This document shows positions 8,570 through 16,365 of a DNA stretch of 34,955 bases, in pieces (the stretch's first letter is position 1; the number at the start of each line of letters is the position of its first letter). The stretch is from contig JAHFLT010000015.1 in assembly GCA_023264635.1 (NCBI GenBank), positions 1 to 34,955 on the forward strand, given 5' to 3'. The notes below the pieces were generated by a model, which worked only from the letters and a program-made list of their open reading frames with translations, was not told the DNA's origin and made no database searches. The DNA is from Candidatus Woesearchaeota archaeon. GTDB taxonomy: Archaea; Nanobdellota; Nanobdellia; Woesearchaeales; JAGVYF01. The position numbers and the translations under genes were made by a program.

Positions 8570-8812
8570 ATGGAAGACGACAAACTGTTCCCTCTTGCTG
8601 CAATGGAAAAACTCATGAAGAAAATAGCTGCAGCGAATGGAATGGAGTATACCCGCGTTTCTGAAGACGCAAAAAAGAAGTTGAAAGATGCGCTTGAAGC
8701 AAGAGCAGCTGTAATCGCTGCACAGGCTGTGAAACTGGCGACACATGCAAAACGCGATACTGTAAAGAAAAGAGATATCGTGTTGGCAGCGAAAATGACG
8801 AGCCAAACGTAA
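8570..8812 (+). CDS. Archaeal histone
   Basis: An 80-residue histone-fold protein that should dimerise and wrap DNA. FPLAAMEKLMKKIA forms helix 1; VSEDAKKKLKDALEARAAVIAAQAVKLATHAKR is the long central helix; DTVKKRDIVLAAK is the last strand and helix. The first loop is a few residues longer (AAANGMEYTRVSEDA) than the usual AGAxRVSxDA. TTTAAATA at 8539-8546, inside the end of the previous gene, is a plausible TATA box for a leaderless transcript. Confidence 0.93.
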   Translation: MEDDKLFPLAAMEKLMKKIAAANGMEYTRVSEDAKKKLKDALEARAAVIAAQAVKLATHAKRDTVKKRDIVLAAKMTSQT

Positions 8813-8855
8813 TATTTAAAAATAGGGTACGGTTTTAGGCAGAAGGGTGATAGGG

Positions 8856-9254
8856 TTGAGTGAGATAAAAAATGTGAGTGTTGGGAGTTTAAAAGAAGGC
8901 AACTTAGTTATCCTCGATAATACCGCATGTAAAGTAGTTGATGTCAAAGTATCAAAACCCGGCAAGCATGGTCACGCAAAAGTAAACCTTACTGCGGTGG
9001 GTTTGCTTGATGGAAAGAAACGAAACGTTGTTATGCCGGGTCATGACAACATTGAAGTGCCGATTATTGACAAGCGCAGCGCACAAGTGCTCTCTATTGT
9101 CAATGAGGTGGCAAATGTTATGGACGCTGAAACGTTTGAAACATTCGATCTCAAGATCCCGGAAGAACTAATGGGGCAATGTGGTGAAGGTTGCCACGTG
9201 CTTTACTGGATCATCATGGGCGAACGTGTCATGAAACAGATAAAAACAGAATAA
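8856..9254 (+). CDS. eif5A: Translation factor aIF5A
   Basis: Hypusine- or deoxyhypusine-bearing factor that relieves ribosome stalling. The SH3-like N domain carries the modification loop KPGKHG, with Lys37 as the modified residue; a C-terminal OB domain follows. The ORF track starts at GTG 8847. GGTGAT at 8845-8850, a good match to the archaeal anti-SD, overlaps that codon and lies 5 bp before the TTG at 8856, which gives MSEIKNVSVGSLKEGN, the usual family start. I take the TTG. An AT-rich TATA box lies near 8811-8823. The eL40 gene follows after 10 bp. Confidence 0.93.
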   Translation: MSEIKNVSVGSLKEGNLVILDNTACKVVDVKVSKPGKHGHAKVNLTAVGLLDGKKRNVVMPGHDNIEVPIIDKRSAQVLSIVNEVANVMDAETFETFDLKIPEELMGQCGEGCHVLYWIIMGERVMKQIKTE

Positions 9255-9264
9255 GAGTGCAAAA

Positions 9265-9426
9265 ATGGTTAAATTTCCTGAAGCAACAGCTCGACTGTTC
9301 AAGAATGTATTTGTCTGCAGAAAGTGTGCATCTAAAGTACATGCACCTAATATGGCTGTCATTCAAGGGAAAGTCAAATGCCGTCGCTGTAAGAAAAAGG
9401 TTCTGCGGCCGATAAAGAGAAAATGA
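9265..9426 (+). CDS. rpl40e: Ribosomal protein eL40
   Basis: A 53-residue zinc-ribbon protein of the large subunit, too short for the supplied ORF track. Translation gives MVKFPEATARLFKNVFVC, then CRKC and CRRC cysteine pairs and a basic KKKVLRPIKRK tail, matching archaeal eL40 throughout. It follows aIF5A by 10 bp and overlaps the site-2 protease start by 4 bp (ATGA). Confidence 0.93.
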   Translation: MVKFPEATARLFKNVFVCRKCASKVHAPNMAVIQGKVKCRRCKKKVLRPIKRK

Positions 9427-10949
9427 AAAGAGTGATTAGCGGTATATTATACATATTATACATCCCGCTGCTGTTAATTGGACTGCTCAACTTTCCTGCT
9501 AAAATAGGATTCTTGCTGTTACTATGGCCCTTTCTTGGTCCTTCTCTCCTTCACGCGCTCACAAGAATTTATGGTGGGACTGGATCATTCTGGACTACTC
9601 TCGATATCTGGTTTGAAAGTCATGCATGGTGGGCTGCGTTAGTTTTTCTCATTCCACTCGAAGCATTACGTCCAACTAGTATAATGATACTCCTCTTCCT
9701 TACTGGAAGAACAATGCTCAAAGAATTGCACGCTGGTCACCGCATGAACCGCGGCGTTGCACTTTCAGCAAGTATACTTTATGGAGTATTTGTTTATATC
9801 TTTTATACGGCTGAGGTGCAGACAAGCATTTTCTATACCATTATTATTGCCATGGTGTACCTAAATAGAAAAAAGCTTACTCGTGAAGCCTTTGTCCTAC
9901 TGTACAGAACGCAGATAGGACTAAAAGCAATGGACAGTATTGCTCGCAGGTATCCGCGGATACTTAAGATACTGGGGCTCTTTAGCATTTTCTTCGGCTT
10001 CTTGGGGATGCTCTTCATCTCAGGATATGTTTTGTACAATGTTTTTCAACTTCTTTTTATACCAGGCTCAATGCCTGCACTAACACCTCTTGTGCCTGGT
10101 GTCCAGATACCGGGAAGCCAGCTTTCATTACCTTTGATTTATGGGATTCTTTCACTTTTCATGGTCGTGGTCATGCATGAGTTCTCACATGGTGTGCTTT
10201 CGTGTGTCTACAAAGTACCAGTAAAAAGCTCAGGATTAGTATTATTAGGTCCGCTCATGGGTGCTTTTGTCGAACCTGATGAAACGCATCTAAGCAAGCA
10301 ATCTGCAAAAGTGCAATTATCTGTGTTTGGCATAGGTCCATTCTCTAATATTGTTGCTGCATTGCTTGTTGCATTTGTTATTATTCCTTATATATTATCA
10401 CCAGTAACAAATGTATTCTTTGAAACAACTAATATAACAATCACATCTGTACGTGATGGAGGTCCGGCAGAAAAAGCTGGAATAACACCGTCTCTCCTGC
10501 TTGCTGTTGAAGGAAAAAAAATCAAGGACACGGGAGAGTTCATTACTATCCTTAAAGGTGCCACTCCTGAAAAAGAGATATCTATCCAGACAGATCTTGG
10601 AACATTTAATGTTATTCCTGAAATAAGGGAAAAAAATCCCATCATCGGAGTGAATCTACAGGAAGGTGTTGGGATTAAAGCTGCATATGCCATGCTCGGC
10701 CCATTGCCATGGGCACTCCGCTGGATTTATACTTTCATGATTTGGTTCACAATAATTAGTATTGGCGTTGGTATTGCTAATATGCTTCCCGTTGGCCCTG
10801 TGGATGGAGGTAGGATGCTGCGTGTTGGGCTGGGAGCCATATTCACAAAGAACGAGAGCGACTGGATATGGAAATGGATTGGGATGTCTTTGTTCTTGGC
10901 AATCCTCTTTATTTTGTTCTTCCCGCTGTTTAAATGGATATTACCATAA
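9423..10949 (+). CDS. Site-2 protease (M50) with PDZ domain
   Basis: A 508-residue intramembrane zinc protease. Several N-terminal membrane helices precede VVMHEFSHGVLS, with HEFSH at about 252-256 (HExxH). A PDZ-like domain (about 335-405, RDGGPAEKAGI) sits between this and the second catalytic motif NMLPVGPVDGGRM (~452), whose Asp is the third zinc ligand. Final membrane helices follow. Family members cleave membrane-bound regulators. No substrate is evident in the neighbourhood. It is translationally coupled to eL40. Confidence 0.93.
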   Translation: MKRVISGILYILYIPLLLIGLLNFPAKIGFLLLLWPFLGPSLLHALTRIYGGTGSFWTTLDIWFESHAWWAALVFLIPLEALRPTSIMILLFLTGRTMLKELHAGHRMNRGVALSASILYGVFVYIFYTAEVQTSIFYTIIIAMVYLNRKKLTREAFVLLYRTQIGLKAMDSIARRYPRILKILGLFSIFFGFLGMLFISGYVLYNVFQLLFIPGSMPALTPLVPGVQIPGSQLSLPLIYGILSLFMVVVMHEFSHGVLSCVYKVPVKSSGLVLLGPLMGAFVEPDETHLSKQSAKVQLSVFGIGPFSNIVAALLVAFVIIPYILSPVTNVFFETTNITITSVRDGGPAEKAGITPSLLLAVEGKKIKDTGEFITILKGATPEKEISIQTDLGTFNVIPEIREKNPIIGVNLQEGVGIKAAYAMLGPLPWALRWIYTFMIWFTIISIGVGIANMLPVGPVDGGRMLRVGLGAIFTKNESDWIWKWIGMSLFLAILFILFFPLFKWILP

Positions 10950-10983
10950 CGCTGAGTATAGATTAAGTCTTTTAGAATAGTTC

Positions 10984-11064
10984 TCATGGATTGGTAATAC
11001 AAATAATGTGGGGTGTTCTTTCCTCAAGTTCCTTCTTCACCCACTTTTCTAACAAAAAACACAT
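10984..11064 (-). CDS. Possible 26-residue ORF downstream of RFC-S
   Basis: In frame with, and beginning shortly after, the RFC-S stop codon. The ATG at 11064 gives a short amphipathic peptide, MCFLLEKWVKKELEERTPH, ending ITNP. The codons just upstream of this ATG are also open back to the RFC stop. It could be a micro-gene, a fragment of a lost gene, or chance. Nothing else is seen in the 148 bp between the convergent S2P and RFC genes. Confidence 0.2.
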   Translation of the reverse strand: MCFLLEKWVKKELEERTPHIICITNP

Positions 11065-11097
11065 TGTTACGAGAGGATAGGAGAAGTTGTTACGGTT

Positions 11098-12045
11098 TCA
11101 CTGTCCCACAAGAGTAATATGCGCCAATAGTGCTTCCAGCTGGATGTGGTCATCACTGCCCTCGACAAGACGAAATTCTATCTCACCGCATTTCTCTATC
11201 AATGACACTTTTTTCCTGCCATCCATCTGGATGTCCCAGATCATCTTCTGTATCTGCTTAATCACATCAATACCCGATAAGCCGTTAGAGAGCATAACGT
11301 CAAGTAGCTTGTCGCGTGCTTCCAAGAATCTGTTCTGCAATGCTAGCTGAATGATTTCTTTTATCTCAACAGGTCTTGCTTGTGCTGCCATGGCATAGAC
11401 AGATTGTTCTGTAATGACCGAGCCACTTGAAGCACAACTCTGCATGACATTCACAATCTGTCGGCAATCGCCTTCACTTAGCTCAACCAAGGCATGTACA
11501 GCCTTCTCATCAAGTTGCAAGCCCTCTTCCTCAGCGACATGCGCAATAAGGTGCTGAATATCCTGCTGAGTCAATGGTTTAAAGCGAAATACTGCGCACC
11601 TGCTCATAATGGGCTCAATTATTTTAGAGGAATAATTGCAACTAAGGATGAAACGGCAAGTCTTCGTATATCTCTCCATGGTACGACGCAACGCCTGCTG
11701 TGCTTCTTTTGTCAAAGCATCACACTCATCAAGGAAAATGATCTTAAAAGGATCGTTACCGAGTGCTTTAGTGCGCGCAAAATCCTTAACCTTAACACGC
11801 ACAACATCTATGCCGCGTTCATCTGATGCGTTAAGCTCTAAAAAATTGCTTTTCCACCCTTCGCCATACAATGCATAGGCGATAACAAGTGCAAGTGTGC
11901 TCTTTCCTACCCCTGCTGGTCCTGCAAACAAGAGGTGCGGCATGTTCTTCTTTTCGACAAATGCCGTAACACGAGAGACAATCTCTTGTTGACCAATCAG
12001 CTCTTTAAACGTCTGAGGCCTGTATTTTTCTGTCCAGATGGTCAT
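11098..12045 (-). CDS. rfcS: Replication factor C small subunit
   Basis: AAA+ clamp-loader ATPase that opens the PCNA ring onto DNA as part of a pentamer with the large subunit. At 315 residues it is of normal length. Walker A FAGPAGVGKST, Walker B IIFLDECDAL (RFC-type DExx), sensor/SRC motif MSRCAVFRF and the C-terminal collar helices are present. The track begins at 12132, but MTIWTEKYRPQTFKELIGQ at 12045 is the standard start. A TTTATATAAAT box at about 12069-12079 lies 25-30 bp upstream. Confidence 0.96.
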   Translation of the reverse strand: MTIWTEKYRPQTFKELIGQQEIVSRVTAFVEKKNMPHLLFAGPAGVGKSTLALVIAYALYGEGWKSNFLELNASDERGIDVVRVKVKDFARTKALGNDPFKIIFLDECDALTKEAQQALRRTMERYTKTCRFILSCNYSSKIIEPIMSRCAVFRFKPLTQQDIQHLIAHVAEEEGLQLDEKAVHALVELSEGDCRQIVNVMQSCASSGSVITEQSVYAMAAQARPVEIKEIIQLALQNRFLEARDKLLDVMLSNGLSGIDVIKQIQKMIWDIQMDGRKKVSLIEKCGEIEFRLVEGSDDHIQLEALLAHITLVGQ

Positions 12046-12109
12046 AGCTAACGTAAACAAGGGAGGATTTATATAAATTTTGAAAAAGAATAAGAGAAGA
12101 GATAATGTC

Positions 12110-12373
12110 TTATACAATATCTTCTTCAGCAATGACCACGAAGTCTCCTACTGCAATCACTGCGCTGAATGAAATAAGCAGTTCTCCCTCGCTATTCTTC
12201 TCTAACTCCAACTTCTCTGAATAGGGTGTCGGGTTGGTTAGGACGACGTGAATGAGCTCTCCGGATTTCGCTTCGAAGATGACATCTCCGACTTCACCAT
12301 AGCGCTTGCCGGCTTTGCTGACGACAGTTTTACCAATGAGATCTTTTGAATTTTTCTTTTCTTCTTCTGGCAC
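12110..12373 (-). CDS. PRC-barrel domain protein
   Basis: An 87-residue protein consisting of one PRC-barrel: DLIGKTVVSKAGKRYGEVGDVIFEAKSGELIHVVLTN, followed by ISFSAVIAVGDFVVI. Archaeal free-standing PRC-barrels are common and mostly uncharacterised; some are linked to RNA metabolism or to cell-division proteins. The start codon is GTG, with GAGGGG about 6-8 bp upstream. A TATA-like TTTAAATATTTTA at about 12418-12428 gives a short leader. It has its own promoter upstream of RFC-S. Confidence 0.85.
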   Translation of the reverse strand: MPEEEKKNSKDLIGKTVVSKAGKRYGEVGDVIFEAKSGELIHVVLTNPTPYSEKLELEKNSEGELLISFSAVIAVGDFVVIAEEDIV

Positions 12374-12476
12374 AGTTATCCCCTCACAAACCTTATGAAT
12401 AAAAAGTGTGTTGTAAAATATTTAAAGCTTTGCTTTGTTAAAACTGTAAGAAGAACATACCATTGTCCTAAGAAAC

Positions 12477-12491
12477 GATGATTGAATCATC
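12477..12491. promoter_or_regulatory. Perfect 7+1+7 palindrome before the histone-fold gene
   Basis: GATGATT-G-AATCATC is a perfect inverted repeat. It ends about 6 bp before a TTATATATCC TATA-like box at 12499-12508, upstream of the 59-residue histone-fold gene. The position suits an operator or activator site; no factor can be named. Confidence 0.4.
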
Positions 12492-12555
12492 ATAATTCTT
12501 ATATATCCTAAGAGGTTTATATTATTCACTCGTTCAAATCGAGAAGAGGTGGACT

Positions 12556-12735
12556 GTGCTGATCGTTCGCTCCAAAATCAAGGATGTTGCGAAAGAATTC
12601 AGTGTAGCTGGTGATTTCCCTGAGGCGCTCAACAATGTTGTTGAGTTGCTCATCAAGGAAGCATGTGTCCGTGCTCGAGAGAACCAGAGACGCACAATCA
12701 TGCCAAAAGATTTATCTTTACTATTCTACAAATAG
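12556..12735 (+). CDS. Short histone-fold protein (DUF1931/NF-YB-like)
   Basis: A 59-residue protein missed by the ORF track. GAGGTG at 12546-12551 is 4 bp from a GTG start. The translation reads LIVRSKIKDVAKEF, a central helix DFPEALNNVVELLIKEACVRAREN, and RRTIMPKDLSLLF. This is the layout of the archaeal single histone-fold proteins related to DUF1931 (typically ...LIVKSxVK ... FxEALxxKVxELIEKAxxRAKxNxRKTVMxRDL). It probably binds DNA or pairs with another histone. The stop codon lies inside the first of two direct repeats that precede asnB. Confidence 0.8.
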   Translation: MLIVRSKIKDVAKEFSVAGDFPEALNNVVELLIKEACVRARENQRRTIMPKDLSLLFYK

Positions 12736-12753
12736 GTTACATTCTACAAATAG
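12723..12753 (+). promoter_or_regulatory. Two 13-bp direct repeats upstream of asnB
   Basis: ATTCTACAAATAG occurs at 12723-12735 and again at 12741-12753 (period 18 bp). The second copy directly abuts the TATA-like ATTTTTAACC of the asparagine synthetase gene. Spacing and placement resemble a pair of regulator sites next to the B-recognition element. Confidence 0.45.
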
Positions 12754-12784
12754 ATTTTTAACCCACCACTTTTTCTGGCATCGT

Positions 12785-14161
12785 ATGTGCGGCATAGTAG
12801 GTTATTGTGGAAGAGCGATACCTGTTGAGAGAGTAATAAGCAGGCTTTCAATGATAGCTCATCGTGGGAAAGACTATTACGGTCTTACTGATGGTAAAAA
12901 GACTGTTTATGGTCTCCAAAGCATAGGACAATCAGGACAATTCTTCCTCGGGCATGCTTTGCACGCAGTAATTGGTTTTGTTTCTCAACCCATTAACAAT
13001 TGCTTTGTCGCGAATTGTGAGATATATAATTGGGTGGAGGTAGCTGTGAAATACAATGTTACGGCAAATAATGACGCTGAATTACTCTATAAACTTCTTA
13101 CACAGAAAGGTATTGAATGCTTAGACGAACTTGATGGTGATTATGCATTCGCCTGGAAAAACGGAAACAGAATTATGTTAGCTCGAGACATTATAGGCGT
13201 AAAACCATTATGGTGGTATCAAGAGGGAGATTCTCTATGGTTTGCTTCTGAGAATAAGGCATTGGATAAGAAAGGAACACTGCTTGACCCACGAAAAATA
13301 CTGATAGCTGATGATAAAGGTGTTTCCTTTAGCGACAGAACTTTTCCTGCTTCTGTAGAAAAAGAATATACTATGAAACAGGCAGCTGATAATGTTGCTA
13401 TCCTGCTTAAGGAAGCTGTACGAAAAAGAGTTGCAAATATAGATAAAATTGCTATCCTCTTCTCGGGGGGTATTGATTCCACGACATTAGCGACCATTGC
13501 CAAAAGCCTGCACAAAGATGTTAGACTATATGTTGCGGGGACTGAAAACAGCGAAGACTTACGGTGGGCAAAAAAAATAGCACAAGAATTAGGATTACCG
13601 TTAAAAGTATCAATATGCACGCAGATCGAACAAGAAGCTAAAGAGGTAATACCTATCATAGAAACAGGTGATGTCATGAAAGTCAGTGTGGCACTACCTT
13701 TCCACTTCGCTTGCAGGCTGGCGCACGAAGATGGGTGTAAAGTCATCCTTTCTGGTTTAGGCAGTGAGGAACTTTTCGCAGGGTATCAGCGCCACAAAGT
13801 CACAAAGAATGTTAATGAAGAATGTCTTAAAGGTTTACTTGCAATGTATGAGCGTGACCTTTATCGTGATGATACAATAACAATGGTACATCAACTTGAG
13901 CTTCGTCTGCCTTTTTTGGATAAAGCATTGATTGCATTTACGTTATCAGTTCCCGGTTCGTTGAAAATCACGCCAGAATTAGATAAAGCTGTACTGCGTC
14001 AAGCTGCATTGCTGCTTGGGGTGCCTGAAGAGGTAGCATACCGCAAAAAAAGAGCTGCACAATATGGCAGTGGAATTGACAAAGCGCTGACAAAACTAGC
14101 AAAAGCAAAGTCAATGACAAAAAAAGAATATTTGTATGCGCTGGGTGAGACTAATGTTTGA
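12785..14161 (+). CDS. asnB: Asparagine synthetase (glutamine-hydrolysing), AsnB type
   Basis: Transfers glutamine-derived ammonia to ATP-activated aspartate. The class II amidotransferase domain starts with the nucleophile in MCGIVGYCG, so the start is 12785, not the track's 12611. It includes HRGKDYYG, CEIYNW and LDGDYAFAW. The synthetase domain has the PP-loop FSGGIDSTTLA and SGLGSEELFAGY. At 458 residues it is compact but complete. ATTTTTAACC at 12754-12763 is a leaderless-style TATA box. The stop codon overlaps the start of the next gene by 8 bp. Confidence 0.9.
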   Translation: MCGIVGYCGRAIPVERVISRLSMIAHRGKDYYGLTDGKKTVYGLQSIGQSGQFFLGHALHAVIGFVSQPINNCFVANCEIYNWVEVAVKYNVTANNDAELLYKLLTQKGIECLDELDGDYAFAWKNGNRIMLARDIIGVKPLWWYQEGDSLWFASENKALDKKGTLLDPRKILIADDKGVSFSDRTFPASVEKEYTMKQAADNVAILLKEAVRKRVANIDKIAILFSGGIDSTTLATIAKSLHKDVRLYVAGTENSEDLRWAKKIAQELGLPLKVSICTQIEQEAKEVIPIIETGDVMKVSVALPFHFACRLAHEDGCKVILSGLGSEELFAGYQRHKVTKNVNEECLKGLLAMYERDLYRDDTITMVHQLELRLPFLDKALIAFTLSVPGSLKITPELDKAVLRQAALLLGVPEEVAYRKKRAAQYGSGIDKALTKLAKAKSMTKKEYLYALGETNV

Positions 14162-14543
14162 GAAAGTGAAGGGACTTTTAGCCATGGAGGAACAACTGGC
14201 AAAAATGCAAGAAAAAATGAATAGCTATAACACTTCTCTGTTATCTCACGGAGAACAGGTACTGGCGCTTCATACCAAAGTCGCTGCTCTTCATGAGAAT
14301 GTGACGCATTTGAATGCAACACACAAGGAACTTTCACAAACGCTTTCAAGCGATTTATTGTCAATAAAATCAATCTGTACTGAGTTTGAGCATGAGCTGG
14401 GTGAGTTCAAGCTATTGCGTAGTAATTTCTCCAGAACAGCAGCTGAAAGAGTAAGCACACAAGTAGAGGAAGGATTGAGAGAACAACTTTCCCGCTTAAA
14501 GGTGGATGTCACGCAGTATAATACGCTAAAAATGGAGTTATAG
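14154..14543 (+). CDS. Small coiled-coil protein of unknown function
   Basis: A 129-residue, mostly helical protein with heptad-like spacing (MEEQLAKMQEKMNSYN, LHTKVAALHENVTHLN, EEGLREQLSRLKVDV) and no membrane segment. I do not recognise a family. GGGTGA at 14143-14148 is 5 bp before the ATG at 14154, which makes this the likely start rather than 14136 and couples it to asnB by an 8-bp overlap. The next gene is also coiled-coil. Confidence 0.65.
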   Translation: MFEKVKGLLAMEEQLAKMQEKMNSYNTSLLSHGEQVLALHTKVAALHENVTHLNATHKELSQTLSSDLLSIKSICTEFEHELGEFKLLRSNFSRTAAERVSTQVEEGLREQLSRLKVDVTQYNTLKMEL

Positions 14544-14630
14544 CGGAGGAACCAAATAATCGTATGTCAAATGTTCCTCCGCTTATTAGGAAAGGAAATG
14601 CAATTTATACAAAAATTGATTTCCTTTCCT
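14542..14630 (+). repeat. Two consecutive strong hairpins between coiled-coil genes
   Basis: Hairpin 1 pairs AGCGGAGGAAC (14542-14552) with GTTCCTCCGCT (14573-14583), 11 bp with a 20-nt loop. Hairpin 2 pairs AGGAAAGGAAAT (14588-14599) with ATTTCCTTTCCT (14619-14630) and continues inward, after one unpaired G, with CAATTT/AAATTG: 18 bp around a 6-nt loop. The first stem contains GGAGG, and candidate starts for the next gene lie inside the hairpins. They could control its translation, form a processing site, or be inserted palindromes. Confidence 0.75.
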
Positions 14631-14846
14631 CTAGAAGGGATGCGTACACTAATGCAAATACTGCATACAGAGCTTGATAAGCTGCAGGTAGTGGCAGCAT
14701 CTATTAAACAGCAGGATTTTGAGATGACCAAATTTGCCCATCAGTTATTACAGATGGACCAACATAAGCTTGAGCTTATGCGGAAGATAGAGACGTTAGA
14801 GAGACTAGTGGCAATGGAGAGAAGAAGAGGGACTAGTAGGAGATAA
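14571..14846 (+). CDS. Small helical/coiled-coil protein of unknown function
   Basis: A 91-residue ORF whose latter part is clearly amphipathic helix (LHTELDKLQVVAASIKQQ, HKLELMRKIETLERLVAMERRR). The family is not recognised. The start is uncertain: ATG 14571 lies in hairpin 1; ATG 14598 has AGGAAAGG just upstream but lies in hairpin 2; ATG 14640 lies just after the hairpins. If the palindromes are non-coding, 14640 (68 residues) is the real start. Its neighbour's similar character suggests the two products may work together. Confidence 0.5.
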   Translation: MFLRLLGKEMQFIQKLISFPLEGMRTLMQILHTELDKLQVVAASIKQQDFEMTKFAHQLLQMDQHKLELMRKIETLERLVAMERRRGTSRR

Positions 14847-14909
14847 TTAATGAGCAACGTCAAGTGTTGGAAAAAGTTAAAAAGAACTTCTCAATCTCTT
14901 CTTTTCTAC

Positions 14910-14980
14910 ACGGCAGTGATCTAACGGTATGATCCGACCCTCCCAAGGTCGTAGTCCGGGTTCAATTCCCGGCTGCCGTA
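14910..14980 (+). tRNA. tRNA-Gly(CCC)
   Basis: A 71-nt cloverleaf without encoded CCA. Acceptor ACGGCAG/CTGCCGT (7 bp), D arm with loop GG, anticodon stem CGACC/GGTCG with loop CTCCCAA (anticodon CCC, reads GGG), 4-nt variable loop, T stem CCGGG/CCCGG with loop TTCAATT, discriminator A at 14980. The first pair is A1-T72 instead of the usual G-C. AGTTAAAAAG, about 30 bp upstream, may be the TATA box. It ends 4 bp before the purD ATG. Confidence 0.93.
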
Positions 14981-14984
14981 TCTT

Positions 14985-16286
14985 ATGAGAATCATGATTG
15001 TAGACAGCGGTGCGCGAGCGCACGCACTCTCTCTCGTATATGAAAAAAGTTCCATCGTGAAACAAGTCATTGTGATTCCTGGGAATGATTTTATTGTATA
15101 CCAACGGCAGAAAGATATTATTGTTGATAAACAATGTTCTTTCTTCCAACCTCAAACAATTCTCGACCTAGTAAATAAATATAAACCTGACTTAATAGAT
15201 GTCGCACAAGATGATGCATTAGCGCTTGGTACAGTTGATCTTCTCCAAAAGCATGGCTTTTCTGTCTTTGGCCCAACAAAAGCAGCAGCTCGCATAGAAT
15301 GGGATAAAGTGTGGTCCAAAGAGTTTATGCAGCGTCATGTAATTCCCACATCACCATTCACTGTATTTGGTGACAAAGAAGACGCAAGAAAATATGTTAC
15401 TTCTCTTTATTTTATAAACAAACAAAACAAAGTTGTCTATGTTAAAGCGTCTGGTCTTTGCGCTGGAAAAGGCGCCTTACGGGCAGAAAATTGGCATGAA
15501 GCAATGTTTGCAATTGAAAAAATGAATGTATTTGGAGATGCTGGAAAGATGCTGGTCATTGAAAATGGTTTGCAAGGGGAAGAGTTTTCATCATATGTTA
15601 TCTCCGATGGTCATGGCTATTCAATGTTACCTTCATCCCAAGATCATAAAGCGCTCTTTAATTTTGATCAAGGTCCTCAAACAGGGGGAATGGGTGCTAT
15701 TTCTCCGGTAATGATAGCTTCTTCCTTTTCCAAAGAGATTGAAGAGATTATGGCAAAAACAATAAGTGATATGGAAAAAGAAGGTGTTCCCTTCAGAGGG
15801 ATTCTTTATTTGGGCGGTATGGTAGTAGAAGGAAAAGTGATGGTTATTGAATTTAATGCTCGCTGGGGAGATCCTGAATGCCACGTCATTCTCCCCTCAC
15901 TGAAAATAGACTATGGTGAGCTTGTGCAGTCCTCTCTTCACGGAAAAGTGAACCAGCTAAATAGGAAGTACGATACCAAAGTTCGAATCTGTGTAGTTGG
16001 AGCAGAACGCAGGTATCCTGAATCACCCGTAAGAGGAAAACAAATTTATGGTCTTGAGCAGGTAATGCAATGTGAAGGAGTAACTCTCTTAGGAGCAGGA
16101 ATAGCAATGCAGGACAATAAATTTTACACTAATGGGGGAAGGTTATTCAGCATTGTTGGTGAAGGAAATACACTTCTCGAAGCACGACAAAAGGCATATG
16201 CAGCTATTGCATGTATTCATATAGAAGGGAATAATCTTCATTATCGTACAGACATTGGCTGGAGAGACATGGAGAAGTACATCTAA
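14985..16286 (+). CDS. purD: Phosphoribosylamine-glycine ligase (GARS)
   Basis: Second step of purine synthesis: joins glycine to phosphoribosylamine with ATP. At 433 residues it has the standard ATP-grasp layout: an N-terminal nucleotide-fold start MRIMIVDSGARAHAL (family GGREHAL), FGPTKAAARIEWDKVWSK, VKASGLCAGKGA, GEEFSSYVISDG, the GGMGAISP signature and FNARWGDPECHVILP. The ATG comes 4 nt after the tRNA-Gly 3' end and has no ribosome binding site of its own, so tRNA and mRNA are probably one transcript separated by tRNA 3' processing. No other pur gene of this pathway segment is nearby. Confidence 0.93.
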   Translation: MRIMIVDSGARAHALSLVYEKSSIVKQVIVIPGNDFIVYQRQKDIIVDKQCSFFQPQTILDLVNKYKPDLIDVAQDDALALGTVDLLQKHGFSVFGPTKAAARIEWDKVWSKEFMQRHVIPTSPFTVFGDKEDARKYVTSLYFINKQNKVVYVKASGLCAGKGALRAENWHEAMFAIEKMNVFGDAGKMLVIENGLQGEEFSSYVISDGHGYSMLPSSQDHKALFNFDQGPQTGGMGAISPVMIASSFSKEIEEIMAKTISDMEKEGVPFRGILYLGGMVVEGKVMVIEFNARWGDPECHVILPSLKIDYGELVQSSLHGKVNQLNRKYDTKVRICVVGAERRYPESPVRGKQIYGLEQVMQCEGVTLLGAGIAMQDNKFYTNGGRLFSIVGEGNTLLEARQKAYAAIACIHIEGNNLHYRTDIGWRDMEKYI

Positions 16287-16365
16287 AGGGAAACGTCTAA
16301 AAGGAATCTTGTATTAAAGAAATAGGTCTAAAGCTTTATATTCCTGTAAAAAAAGGTAAAACAAT

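Noticed and set aside
12611-12784. N-terminal extension of asparagine synthetase
   Set aside because: The amidotransferase must start MCG for a free N-terminal Cys, and the upstream part overlaps the histone-fold gene in another frame.
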